Source: Pseudonocardia sp. TRM90224 (GTDB lineage Bacteria; Actinomycetota; Actinomycetes; Mycobacteriales; Pseudonocardiaceae). From it: DNA of 64,000 nucleotides. The notes below the pieces were generated by a model that saw nothing but the letters and a program-made list of their open reading frames with translations, made no database searches and had not been told where the DNA came from. The position numbers were made by a program, and so were the translations under genes. Where the stretch lies: assembly GCF_021245725.1 (NCBI RefSeq), contig NZ_JAJGSX010000041.1, positions 1-64,000 on the forward strand, written 5' to 3'. Shown here piece after piece: positions 19,360-27,356 of the stretch (position 1 is the first letter of the stretch; each line of letters starts with the position of its first letter).

Positions 19360-22329
19360 TTGACCCGAACACTGGGTACGCCCATCCCTGAAACAACCCG
19401 TGCCACCGAGAGCGCCGTGCGCGTGATCCGCCGCGACGGCGCCACGTCCGACTTCGACCCCACCAAGATCTCCGTGGCGATGACGAAGGCCTTCCTCGCC
19501 GTCGAGGGCGACGACGCGGCGAACTCCTCGCGCCTGCACCACCTCGTCGACGACCTGACGACGCAGGTGCGCGCCGCGCTGCTGCGCCACGCCGGGCCCG
19601 ACGCGCCGCTGCACATCGAGCAGATCCAGGACCAGGTCGAGCTCGCGCTGATGCGCGGCGGCCACCACAAGGTCGCCCGCGACTACGTGCTCTACCGCGA
19701 GGAGCGCACCCGCGCCCGCGAGGAGGCCAAGCCGAAGCCGGCGGCCGGTGTCATCAGCGTCAAGGACGCCGACGGCACCCTGCGCCCGCTCGACTGGGAG
19801 CGTGTGACCCGCGTCGTCGGCGAGGCCGTCGACGGCGTCGAGGGCACGTCGGCCGAGCCGGTGCTCGCCGAGACCCGCCGCAACCTCTACGACGGGATCT
19901 CCGCCGACGAGCTCGCGCTCGCGCAGATCATGGCGGCGCGCACGCTCGTCGAGCAGGAGCCGGAGTACTCCTCCGTGAGCGCGCGGCTCCTGCTGGACAA
20001 GCTGCGCGGCGAGGCCCTGACCTACCTCGACGGGCGTCCCGTCCAGGCCAGCCAGGCCGAGATGGGCGTCCGCTACCCCGGGTACTTCCGCGACTACCTG
20101 CACCGCGCGATCGAGCTGGAGCGGGTCGACCCGCAGCTCGCGACGTTCGACCTCGACCGGATCACCGCGGCGCTGCACCCCGAGCGCGACCTCGACTTCG
20201 GCTTCCTCGGGCTGCAGACCTTGTACGACCGGTACTTCCTGCACCACGACGGCACCCGCTACGAGCTGCCGCAGGCGTTCTTCATGCGGGTCGCGATGGG
20301 GCTCGCGGTTCGCGAGAGCGAGCGTGAGGCGCGCGCGATCGAGTTCTACGAGCTGCTCTCGACGTTCCACTTCATGGCGTCCACACCGACGCTGTTCAAC
20401 TCCGGCACCACCCGGCCGCAGCTCTCGTCGTGCTTCCTCACCACCGTCGACGACGACCTCGACTCGATCTTCCAGGCGTACAAGAACAACGCGCTGCTCG
20501 CGAAGTACTCCGGCGGGCTCGGCAACGACTGGACCCCCGTCCGCGGCCTCGGCGCCCACATCAAGGGCACCAACGGGCAGTCGCAGGGCGTCGTGCCGTT
20601 CCTCAAGATCGCCAGCGACACCGCCGTCGCGGTCAACCAGGGCGGCAAGCGCAAGGGCGCGGCGTGCGCGTACCTGGAGACGTGGCACATCGACGTCGAG
20701 GAGTTCCTCGACCTGCGCAAGAACACCGGCGACGACCGCCGCCGCACCCACGACATGAACACCGCGAACTGGGTGCCCGACGAGTTCCTCCGCCGGGTCG
20801 AGGCCGATGCGTCGTGGACGCTGTTCTCCCCCGACGAGACCCCTGACCTGCACGATCTCTACGGCACGGCGTTCGCCCGCCGCTACCGCGAGTACGAGGA
20901 GGCGGCCGACCGCGGCGAGATCACGGTCTTCCGCCGGGTCCGCGCGGTCGAGCTGTGGCGCCGCATGCTCACGATGCTGTTCGAGACCGGGCACCCGTGG
21001 ATCACGTTCAAGGACCCGTGCAACCTGCGCTCGCCGCAGCAGCACGTCGGGGTGGTGCACTCGTCCAATCTGTGCACCGAGATCACGCTGAACACCAGCG
21101 CCGGCGAGTCCGCCGAGGTCGCGGTCTGCAACCTCGGCTCGGTCAACCTGCTCAAGCACGTCGGGCCTGCCGGCCTCGACACCGCGCTGCTGGAGCGGAC
21201 CGTCCGCACCGCGGTCCGGATGCTCGACAACGTGATCGACATCAACTTCTACACGATCCCGGAGGCGCGCCGCTCCAACCTGCGCCACCGGCCGGTCGGG
21301 CTGGGGCTGATGGGCTTCCAGGACGCGCTGTTCGAGCTGGGCATCCCGATGGCGAGCGACGCCGCCGTCGAGTTCGCCGACCGCAGCATGGAGCACATCT
21401 CCTACTACGCCATCTCGGCCTCGGCCGACCTCGCGCAGGAACGCGGCGCGTACTCGACGTTCGAGGGCTCGCTGTGGAGCCAGGGCGTGCTGCCGATCGA
21501 CTCGATGCGGCTGCTCGCCGATGCCCGCCAGGGCGACGCGCTCGACGTCGACATGTCCACGACGCTCGACTGGGAACCGCTGCGCCAGCGCGTGCGGACC
21601 GTCGGGATGCGCAACTCCAACGTGATGGCGATCGCGCCGACCGCGACGATCTCCAACATCTGCGGGGTCGGGCAGTCCATCGAGCCGCTCTTCCGCAACC
21701 TGTTCGTCAAGTCGAACATGTCGGGCGACTTCACCGTGATCAACCCCCACCTCGTGCGCAGCCTCAAGGACCGCGGGCTGTGGGACCAGGTGATGGTCTC
21801 CGACCTGAAGTACTTCGACGGCAGCCTCGGCTCGATCGACCGCGTGCCGGCCGACCTCAAGGCGCTGTACGCCACGGCGTTCGAGGTGGAGTCGAAGTGG
21901 CTGGTCGACGCGGCGTCGCGGCGGCAGAAGTGGATCGACCAGGCGCAGTCGCTCAACCTGTACATCTCGGCTCCGAGCGGCCGCAAGCTGGACGAGCTGT
22001 ACCGGTACGCGTGGCACAAGGGGCTCAAGACCACCTACTACCTGCGTGCCCAGTCGGCCACGCACGTGGAGAAGAGCACCCTGCAGGGCACCGACGGCAA
22101 GCTCAACGCCGTCGCGGCCGCGGCTCCGGCGGCACCCGCTCCGGCTCCCACACCGGCACCGGTGGTGACGGCACCGTCGCCGGCCCCGTCCCCCGCGGCT
22201 GCCGTCCCGGCGGTGCCGCAGACGGCTCCGGCTGTTCCGCAGGAGCTCCCGGCAGTTGACGTCGACTTCACCGCTGTCGACGGCGCGGCCTGCCGGATCG
22301 ACGACCCCGACTGCGAGGCCTGCCAGTGA
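19360..22329 (+). CDS. nrdA: Class I ribonucleoside-diphosphate reductase, alpha subunit
   Basis: 989 aa from TTG with GAGGAGAG six bases upstream. Two ATP-cone-like regions lie at the N-terminus: about 12-105 (VIRRDGATSDFDPTKI) and about 125-215 (YDGISADEL...YSSVSARLLLDKL). The catalytic core has Cys358 (LSSCFL), Cys572 in SSNLCTE and Cys590 in VCNLGS, plus C-terminal redox Cys985/Cys988 (CEAC) after a 70-residue Ala/Pro linker. It reduces ribonucleotides to deoxyribonucleotides with the beta subunit's radical. Coupled to nrdB by a GTGA overlap; controlled by NrdR boxes and a B12 riboswitch. Confidence 0.95.
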   Translation: MTRTLGTPIPETTRATESAVRVIRRDGATSDFDPTKISVAMTKAFLAVEGDDAANSSRLHHLVDDLTTQVRAALLRHAGPDAPLHIEQIQDQVELALMRGGHHKVARDYVLYREERTRAREEAKPKPAAGVISVKDADGTLRPLDWERVTRVVGEAVDGVEGTSAEPVLAETRRNLYDGISADELALAQIMAARTLVEQEPEYSSVSARLLLDKLRGEALTYLDGRPVQASQAEMGVRYPGYFRDYLHRAIELERVDPQLATFDLDRITAALHPERDLDFGFLGLQTLYDRYFLHHDGTRYELPQAFFMRVAMGLAVRESEREARAIEFYELLSTFHFMASTPTLFNSGTTRPQLSSCFLTTVDDDLDSIFQAYKNNALLAKYSGGLGNDWTPVRGLGAHIKGTNGQSQGVVPFLKIASDTAVAVNQGGKRKGAACAYLETWHIDVEEFLDLRKNTGDDRRRTHDMNTANWVPDEFLRRVEADASWTLFSPDETPDLHDLYGTAFARRYREYEEAADRGEITVFRRVRAVELWRRMLTMLFETGHPWITFKDPCNLRSPQQHVGVVHSSNLCTEITLNTSAGESAEVAVCNLGSVNLLKHVGPAGLDTALLERTVRTAVRMLDNVIDINFYTIPEARRSNLRHRPVGLGLMGFQDALFELGIPMASDAAVEFADRSMEHISYYAISASADLAQERGAYSTFEGSLWSQGVLPIDSMRLLADARQGDALDVDMSTTLDWEPLRQRVRTVGMRNSNVMAIAPTATISNICGVGQSIEPLFRNLFVKSNMSGDFTVINPHLVRSLKDRGLWDQVMVSDLKYFDGSLGSIDRVPADLKALYATAFEVESKWLVDAASRRQKWIDQAQSLNLYISAPSGRKLDELYRYAWHKGLKTTYYLRAQSATHVEKSTLQGTDGKLNAVAAAAPAAPAPAPTPAPVVTAPSPAPSPAAAVPAVPQTAPAVPQELPAVDVDFTAVDGAACRIDDPDCEACQ

Positions 22330-23399
22330 CGACTACCGAATCTCCCGACGCGACGGGGCTGGGCACGATCGACCGCGGCGCCGGCCGGATCGACGCCGAC
22401 TCCAAGCGGATGATCAACGCCCGCGCGGACGTCAACCAGCTGCTGCCGATGAAGTACCGGTGGGCGTGGGACAAGTACCTCGCGGCCTGCAACAACCACT
22501 GGATGCCCACCGAGGTGTCCATGCAGGCCGACATCGCGCTCTGGAAGTCGCCGAACGGGCTCACCGACGACGAGCGCACGATGCTCAAGCGCAACCTCGG
22601 GTTCTTCGCAACCGCGGAGTCGCTGGTCGCGAACAACATCGTGCTCGCGGTGTACCGGCACATCACCAACCCCGAGTGCCGGCAGTACCTCCTTCGGCAG
22701 GCGTTCGAGGAGGCCGTGCACACCCACACGTTCCAGTACATCTGCGAGAGCCTCGGGCTCGTCGAGGGCGAGCTGTTCAACATGTACCGGGAGGTGCCCT
22801 CGATCACCGACAAGGACGCGTGGGCGCTGCGGTTCACCCAGAACCTGGAGAACCCCGACTTCGCGACCGGCACACCGGAGGCCGACCAGCACTTCCTGCG
22901 CGACCTGGTGGCGTTCTACGTCGTGTTCGAAGGCATGTGGTTCTACACCGGGTTCGCGCAGATCCTGTCGCTCGGGCGGCGCAACAAGATGGTCGGGATC
23001 GCCGAGCAGTACCAGTACATCCTGCGTGACGAGTCGATCCACCTGAACTTCGGCATCGACTGCATCAACCAGATCAAGATCGAGAATCCGCACCTGTGGA
23101 CGCCGGAGTTCCAGGAGGAGGTGCGCGGCATGCTCCTGGAGGCGTGCGCGCTGGAGGTCGCCTACGCGCGCGACACCATGCCGCGCGGGGTGCTCGGGCT
23201 GTCGGCGGAGCTGTGCGAGCAGTACATGCACTTCATCACCGACCGCCGCGCCCAGCAGATCGGGCTGGCGCCGATCTTCGGCGAGCAGGAGAACCCGTTC
23301 CCCTGGATGTCGGAGGCCATGGACCTGCAGAAGGAGAAGAACTTCTTCGAGACGCGGGTGATCGAGTACCAGTCGGGCGGGGCGCTCGACTGGGACTAG
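22326..23399 (+). CDS. nrdB: Class I ribonucleotide reductase, beta subunit (class Ic-like, Phe at the radical site)
   Basis: 357 aa from GTG. Six metal ligands are readable: Glu98 (TAESL), Glu129 and His132 (FEEAVHTHTF), Glu202, Glu236 and His239 (RDESIH). The residue four after His132, where class Ia/Ib enzymes keep the radical tyrosine, is Phe136. Glu as first ligand, Phe136 and Tyr138 follow the Chlamydia trachomatis R2c pattern, which uses a Mn(IV)/Fe(III) cofactor instead of a tyrosyl radical. The class Ic assignment is inference from these residues. Streptomyces operons have a third gene nrdS; none is here. Confidence 0.93.
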   Translation: MTTTESPDATGLGTIDRGAGRIDADSKRMINARADVNQLLPMKYRWAWDKYLAACNNHWMPTEVSMQADIALWKSPNGLTDDERTMLKRNLGFFATAESLVANNIVLAVYRHITNPECRQYLLRQAFEEAVHTHTFQYICESLGLVEGELFNMYREVPSITDKDAWALRFTQNLENPDFATGTPEADQHFLRDLVAFYVVFEGMWFYTGFAQILSLGRRNKMVGIAEQYQYILRDESIHLNFGIDCINQIKIENPHLWTPEFQEEVRGMLLEACALEVAYARDTMPRGVLGLSAELCEQYMHFITDRRAQQIGLAPIFGEQENPFPWMSEAMDLQKEKNFFETRVIEYQSGGALDWD

Positions 23400-23414
23400 A
23401 CGGAGGTGCCACAA

Positions 23415-23449
23415 CGGCCCGTCCGTCCACCTGGTGGACGGGCGGGCCG
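23415..23449 (+). terminator. Hairpin after nrdB
   Basis: 17 bp GC-rich arms (23415-23431 and 23433-23449) with one mismatch and almost no loop, 15 bp after the nrdB stop. The bases after it (TCCGGTTTGAG) contain only a short T-run, so termination is likely but not of the textbook type. Confidence 0.6.
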
Positions 23450-23492
23450 TCCGGTTTGAGCAGTCAGGTCGCGCACCCCAGAGGCGTCAGCA

Positions 23493-23549
23493 GTGCCAGG
23501 AAAGTGGCTTTCCTGGCGCCACAGGACAGGAAAGCCACTTTCCTGGCAC
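23493..23549. repeat. Family A palindrome, copy A4
   Basis: Perfect 22 bp arms, 23493-23514 and 23528-23549, in the opposite phase to the other copies (AAAGTGGCTT first). It sits between the nrdB terminator and the TetR promoter. Confidence 0.9.
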
Positions 23550-23611
23550 CCCGACCGGCCCGGGTGGCCGGCGAATGCCGTTCGCCGTTGTGGCTGCCTG
23601 ACCCCGCGTGC

Positions 23612-23636
23612 TACTTTCTGGCCGTGCGGCCAGAAA
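23612..23636 (+). promoter_or_regulatory. Leaderless promoter and palindromic operator of the TetR gene
   Basis: A -10 hexamer TACTTT (23612-23617) lies six bases before the GTG at 23624. Overlapping it is a perfect palindrome, arms TTTCTGGCC (23615-23623) and GGCCAGAAA (23628-23636) with GTGC between. The start codon lies in the dyad centre, so a bound dimer would cover the transcription start. Most simply read as the TetR autoregulatory operator. Confidence 0.7.
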
Positions 23637-24268
23637 TTCAGCCCGACGGCCAAAGACCTCGCTCGTTCATCGAGGAGGCCCGGCGGGCGCAGATCATCGA
23701 GGCGGCGGTGGAGGTCATCGCCGACGTCGGGTTCGCGGGTGCGTCGCTCGCGCTCATCGCGAAGCACGCGGGCATCAGCAAGGGCGTCATCTCCTATCAC
23801 TTCGCCGGCAAGGACGAGCTGATGGAGAAGACGGTCGAGCACGTCTACGGCGACATCGGCACGAGCGTCCTCGCCGGCATGGAGGGCGCCGAGACGGGCA
23901 CCGCGCTGGTCCGAGCGCACATCACCGGGGTGGCCGCGTACATGCGCGGGCACCGCACGCAGCTGATGGCGCTCGGCGAGATCTTCCGAAACCTCCGCAA
24001 GCCCGACGGCATGCCGCGCTTCGGGGTCGAGGCGAACGAGCCGGTGTTCATGTCCATCGAGGACATCTACCGGTTCGGGCAGCGCACCGGCGAGTTCCGC
24101 GACTTCGACCCGAGGGTGATGGCCGTGAGCCACTCCGCGGCCGTCGACGGGATGTTCGCCTACTGGTCGGCCCGCCCGGAACACGACCTCGAAGCACACG
24201 CCGCGCAGCTCGCGGAGGCGTTCGTCCGGGCCGCACGCGCCGAAACTTCCGAGGGGGGAACCACATGA
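23624..24268 (+). CDS. TetR/AcrR family transcriptional regulator
   Basis: 214 aa. The N-terminal helix-turn-helix (about 18-65) reads ASLALIAKHAGISKGVISYHF with KDEL following, standard for TetR; the C-terminal half (TetR_C) is a ligand-binding helical bundle. Its stop overlaps the start of the acyltransferase gene (ATGA), so it likely controls that gene and itself through the palindrome at its start. Effector unknown. Confidence 0.93.
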   Translation: MRPEIQPDGQRPRSFIEEARRAQIIEAAVEVIADVGFAGASLALIAKHAGISKGVISYHFAGKDELMEKTVEHVYGDIGTSVLAGMEGAETGTALVRAHITGVAAYMRGHRTQLMALGEIFRNLRKPDGMPRFGVEANEPVFMSIEDIYRFGQRTGEFRDFDPRVMAVSHSAAVDGMFAYWSARPEHDLEAHAAQLAEAFVRAARAETSEGGTT

Positions 24269-25371
24269 CCAGGCCAGAAGGCAAACAACCGGCGTCCGTC
24301 GAGATCGCAGCTCCACGGTTGTTCTACGTCGACAACCTGCGTGTTGCGCTCACCGTGCTCGTGGTGCTGCACCACGTCGCGGTGACCTACGGCAACATCC
24401 CGGTCTGGTACTACGTCGAGACCGCGCAGGACGAGTCGGGCCTGCTGCTCGACCTGCTCGTCGTCCTGAACCAGACGTTCTTCATGGGCTTCTTCTTCAT
24501 GGTCTCCGGCTTCTTCGTGCCGGCCTCGTACGACCGCAAGGGCCAGGGCAGGTTCGTCAAGGACCGGCTGTTCCGGTTGGGCGTCCCGCTGCTGCTGTTC
24601 GCGCTCCTGATCCGCCCGCTGCTGACGATCCCCAGCGCGATCGAGTCGGGCCTGCCCTACTGGCAGTACTACATCGCGAGCTGGGACCCGGGGCCGCTGT
24701 GGTTCGTCGAGGTACTGCTGGTGTTCACGCTGGTCTACGCCGCCTTCCGGGGCCGTCGGCCGGCACCGGCGCCGATCACCGAGCCGAAGGCGCCCGGCCT
24801 GCTCGCGATCGCCGGGTTCGTCCTCGTGCTCGCCGCGGTCACGTACGCGTGGCGGTTCGTCTTCCCGTCGGGCACGTACATCCCCTACCTGGGCCTGCCG
24901 AGCGTCAGCTACATGCCCCAGTACGTCGGCTTGTTCGCCGTGGGTGTCGTGGCCCATCGCAAGGGCTGGTTCGCCGCGCTGCCGCGGAAGGCCGCGCCGA
25001 TCGCGCTGACCGTCGCGCCTGTCGCCACGGTCGTCCTCCTGCCGTTCTCCGGCATGCTCAGCGGCGACGTCTCCTCGCCGTTGATCCCGCTCTGGGAGGC
25101 GATCTTCGCCGTGTCGATGGCGATCGGGCTGACCGTGCTGTTCCGCGAGCGGTTCAACAAGCAGGGACGCCTCGGCCGGTTCCTCTCCCGGAACGCGTTC
25201 GCCGTGTACGTCCTGCACCCGATCGTGCTGGTCTCGATCAGCTACGCGTTGATCGGGCTGCACACCCTGGCCGCGGTGAAGTTCCTGGTCGTCGCCGTCA
25301 TCGCGGTGCCGGCCTGCTGGGCGCTCGCCGCCGCCGTCCGCGCGATCCCCGGGGCCAAGCAGATCCTTTAG
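24265..25371 (+). CDS. Acyltransferase family 3 membrane protein
   Basis: 368 aa with about ten hydrophobic helices. Motifs near the N-terminus (FYVDNLRVALTVLVVLHHVAV with the conserved His pair, then FFMGFFFMVSGFF) are those of acyltransferase 3 (OafA/OpgC-like) proteins, which transfer acyl groups to sugars or other cell-surface acceptors. The substrate is unknown. Translation is coupled to the TetR regulator. Three 14 bp direct repeats begin at its last codons. Confidence 0.88.
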   Translation: MTRPEGKQPASVEIAAPRLFYVDNLRVALTVLVVLHHVAVTYGNIPVWYYVETAQDESGLLLDLLVVLNQTFFMGFFFMVSGFFVPASYDRKGQGRFVKDRLFRLGVPLLLFALLIRPLLTIPSAIESGLPYWQYYIASWDPGPLWFVEVLLVFTLVYAAFRGRRPAPAPITEPKAPGLLAIAGFVLVLAAVTYAWRFVFPSGTYIPYLGLPSVSYMPQYVGLFAVGVVAHRKGWFAALPRKAAPIALTVAPVATVVLLPFSGMLSGDVSSPLIPLWEAIFAVSMAIGLTVLFRERFNKQGRLGRFLSRNAFAVYVLHPIVLVSISYALIGLHTLAAVKFLVVAVIAVPACWALAAAVRAIPGAKQIL

Positions 25372-25401
25372 GGCAGATCCTTCAGGGCAGATCCTGCAAG
25401 G
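25360..25401 (+). repeat. Three tandem 14 bp repeats at the acyltransferase 3' end
   Basis: CAGATCCTTTAGGG, CAGATCCTTCAGGG and CAGATCCTGCAAGG follow each other without gaps. The first copy encodes the final codons and includes the TAG stop. This looks like slippage duplication, and a one-base change would let translation run on. Confidence 0.85.
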
Positions 25402-25405
25402 CCGC

Positions 25406-25476
25406 GAACTTCCCCACCGTTTTGGGCACTTGCGCGCGCAGGGGGTGCGCAGGTGCACAAAACGGTGGGGAACTTC
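25406..25476. repeat. Family B palindrome, copy B4
   Basis: Outer arms GAACTTCCCCACCGTTTTG and the complement CAAAACGGTGGGGAACTTC with one mismatch; the middle (GGCACTTGCGC/GCGCAGGTGC) pairs imperfectly. It fills the gap between convergent acyltransferase and amidohydrolase-like genes and touches the latter's stop codon. Confidence 0.88.
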
Positions 25477-26231
25477 TACGTGAGGTCGGCGGGCGTGGAA
25501 GTTGGCGCGGGCAGCAGGGCGTCCAGATTGGCGCCGAGCACGCCGGCGCGCGACGGGTCGTCGCCGGCCCACTCACGCACCCTGGCCAGCTCGGCGCCCG
25601 CCACGCGGTACGGGCTGTCGCTCGTGAACACCAGCCTGGCGTTCGCGAGGTCCGGGTCCGCGGCCACGGCGTCGAGGACGGCCGACGACGTGGTGTCGGC
25701 GCTCAGGTTCGGCGCGTGCCGCATTGCCGCCACGACGTCCGCCGGGTGCCGGGCCCCGCCCAGCAGGAACGGCACGTCCGGGTAGCGGGCGGCGAGCAGC
25801 GCGAGCGTGAGCGGCGCGGCCGCGACCCCGCCGCGGACGTACACCGGCCAGTCGCGGTCGTCGGCGAGCTCCAGCAGCGGGTCGAGCAGGCCGTCGTGCA
25901 GGTCGAAGCCCTGCAACTGCGGGTCGACGGCCAGCCCGACGGCGCCGAGCTCGGCCGCGCGGGCCAGCTCCACCAGCGCGTCCCTGCCCCGCCACGGGTT
26001 CGCCACGGCCCACGCCCGCAACCGCCCGGCGGACTCCCCGGCCGCCGTCGTCGTTGCGGTGTTGCCGGCCGGCTCGTCGAGCACCGTGCACCGCTCCCCC
26101 GGCGCGATGACGGCGTGCTCGATCCCGAGCTCGTCCATCGCCCCCAGGAGCGCCGCCGTCTCCAGCGACACCTCGCGGCCCGCACCGAGCCGGACGTGCG
26201 CGTCGATCACCTTCGGCATCATCGCGGTCAT
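25476..26231 (-). CDS. Amidohydrolase-fold (TIM barrel) protein with incomplete metal site, copy 1
   Basis: 251 aa, COG2159/amidohydrolase_2 style barrel. The first-strand motif is VIDAHVRLG, so HxH has become HxR; the His expected on strand 5 is Arg (VYVRGG) and on strand 6 is Gly (FLLGGARHP). The strand-8 Asp is kept (FTSDSPYR). A normal binuclear site therefore cannot form; it may be mononuclear, metal-free or structural. Start ATG overlaps the stop of the paralogue upstream (ATGA). Confidence 0.8.
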   Translation of the reverse strand: MTAMMPKVIDAHVRLGAGREVSLETAALLGAMDELGIEHAVIAPGERCTVLDEPAGNTATTTAAGESAGRLRAWAVANPWRGRDALVELARAAELGAVGLAVDPQLQGFDLHDGLLDPLLELADDRDWPVYVRGGVAAAPLTLALLAARYPDVPFLLGGARHPADVVAAMRHAPNLSADTTSSAVLDAVAADPDLANARLVFTSDSPYRVAGAELARVREWAGDDPSRAGVLGANLDALLPAPTSTPADLT

Positions 26232-26971
26232 CCGGCACTCCCCCAGAGCAGCGCGCGCGGGTTGTGGACCAGCAGGTTCTCCCGCAGGCTGCTGTCGATC
26301 CCCCAGTCGTCGACGGCGGCGAGCGCGGCCGCCACCCCGGCGGAATCGGTCACCGGGAGTCCGGAGCCGACCACCACCCGCCCCGGCGCGGCCGCCTCGA
26401 CGACGTGCCGCGCAGCGTAGGCGGGCAGGCCGTTGACGCAGAGGTGCACGTTGTCGGTCACGGCCGCCGCGGCGAGCGCCTCGCGCCACCCGTCGGGGCC
26501 GCCGCAGCACCCGAGCACGACCCGCAGCTGCGGGAAGCGGCGCGCCAGCTCGGCCACCTGGCCGGGCGAGGTGGCCGGGACGGCGTCGTGCACGAGCAGG
26601 ATGCCGCCGCACTCGGCGAGCGTCTCGCACACCGCGCCCAGCATCGGGTCGTGCATCGTGGTCCCCTGCCGCGCCGGGTCGAGCCACAGCCCGGCGAGCC
26701 CCAGCTCGTTCACGGCCCAGCGGGTGTCGTCGACCGCGCCGGAGCCGCCCAGGTGAACGGTGCCGAGACCGACCATGCGCGACCGGTCCGTCATGACGAA
26801 CGCCGCGAGCTCGTCGTTGCCCTTCTGGCCGTCGGTGCTCTTCGAGCTGTGCACGCTCTGCACCACGACGGCCTCGATGCCGGCGGCGTCCATGGCGGCG
26901 AGCAACTCGGACGCTTCCGGCAGCACACCGGAAGCGCGGGTATGGAAATCGATCACCCCGCCATTCTCCAA
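26228..26971 (-). CDS. Amidohydrolase-fold protein with incomplete metal site, copy 2
   Basis: 247 aa if it starts at TTG 26971; GTG at 26956 (then VIDFH is at the N-terminus) is an equally good start, preceded at six bases by GAGAAT. The first motif reads DFHTR instead of HxH, the strand-5 His is kept (ILLVHD), the strand-6 His is Cys (VLGCCGG) and the strand-8 Asp is Gly (VVGSGLP). The missing ligands differ from those missing in the coupled paralogue. Two palindromic operators lie just upstream, shared with the divergent ArsR gene. Confidence 0.75.
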   Translation of the reverse strand: MENGGVIDFHTRASGVLPEASELLAAMDAAGIEAVVVQSVHSSKSTDGQKGNDELAAFVMTDRSRMVGLGTVHLGGSGAVDDTRWAVNELGLAGLWLDPARQGTTMHDPMLGAVCETLAECGGILLVHDAVPATSPGQVAELARRFPQLRVVLGCCGGPDGWREALAAAAVTDNVHLCVNGLPAYAARHVVEAAAPGRVVVGSGLPVTDSAGVAAALAAVDDWGIDSSLRENLLVHNPRALLWGSAG

Positions 26972-26973
26972 CC

Positions 26974-27032
26974 GTCAACCGATCGGTTGACGATCCGGTC
27001 ACTCTGCGTCTATTGTCAACCATGTGGTTAAG
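26974..27032. promoter_or_regulatory. Two palindromic operators and ArsR promoter in the divergent gap
   Basis: Operator 1 is GTCAACCGATCGGTTGAC (26974-26991), a perfect 18 bp palindrome. Operator 2 is GTCAACCATGTGGTTAAG (27015-27032), the same half-site with some mismatches. They are 41 bp apart, about four helical turns. The ArsR gene has -35 TTGACG (26987-26992, inside operator 1), an 18 bp spacer and -10 TATTGT (27011-27016), seven bases before its GTG, which operator 2 covers. Autorepression by looping or side-by-side binding is likely. Confidence 0.75.
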
Positions 27033-27356
27033 CAACTGGACGCCGTGTTCCATGCCCTCGCCGACCCCACGCGCCGGACGATGGTGCGGACGCTCGCCGG
27101 TGCCGACCGGACCGTCGGCGAGCTCGCCGCACCGCACCCGATCTCGCTCGCCGCCGCCTCGAAGCACATCAAGGTGCTGGAACGGGCCGGGATCGTGCAG
27201 CGCACGGTGCGGGGCCGCCAGCACGTCTGCCGGCTCGTAGCGGAACCGCTCGCGGCGGCCAGCGACCACCTGCGCTTCTACGAGCGCTTCTGGACCGGAC
27301 GCCTCGACGCCCTCGAAGCGTTCGTCACCCCGGCACCCGAGGAGGACCCCGAATGA
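27024..27356 (+). CDS. ArsR family winged-helix regulator
   Basis: 110 aa from GTG; the overlapping ATG two bases earlier is in another frame. Winged helix: FHALADPTRRTMVRTL, then HPISLAAASKHIKVLERAGIV. No metal-binding cysteine motif (ELCVC) is present, so it belongs to the non-metal ArsR group that is usually paired with an SRPBCC/AHSA1 gene, as here (ATGA overlap). It probably represses itself and the divergent amidohydrolase-like pair. Confidence 0.92.
   Translation: MVKQLDAVFHALADPTRRTMVRTLAGADRTVGELAAPHPISLAAASKHIKVLERAGIVQRTVRGRQHVCRLVAEPLAAASDHLRFYERFWTGRLDALEAFVTPAPEEDPE

Noticed and set aside
19090..22065. 991-codon frame antisense to nrdA
   Set aside because: High-GC antisense shadow; residues are Arg/Val/Leu-rich without domains, while the plus strand is an unmistakable NrdA.
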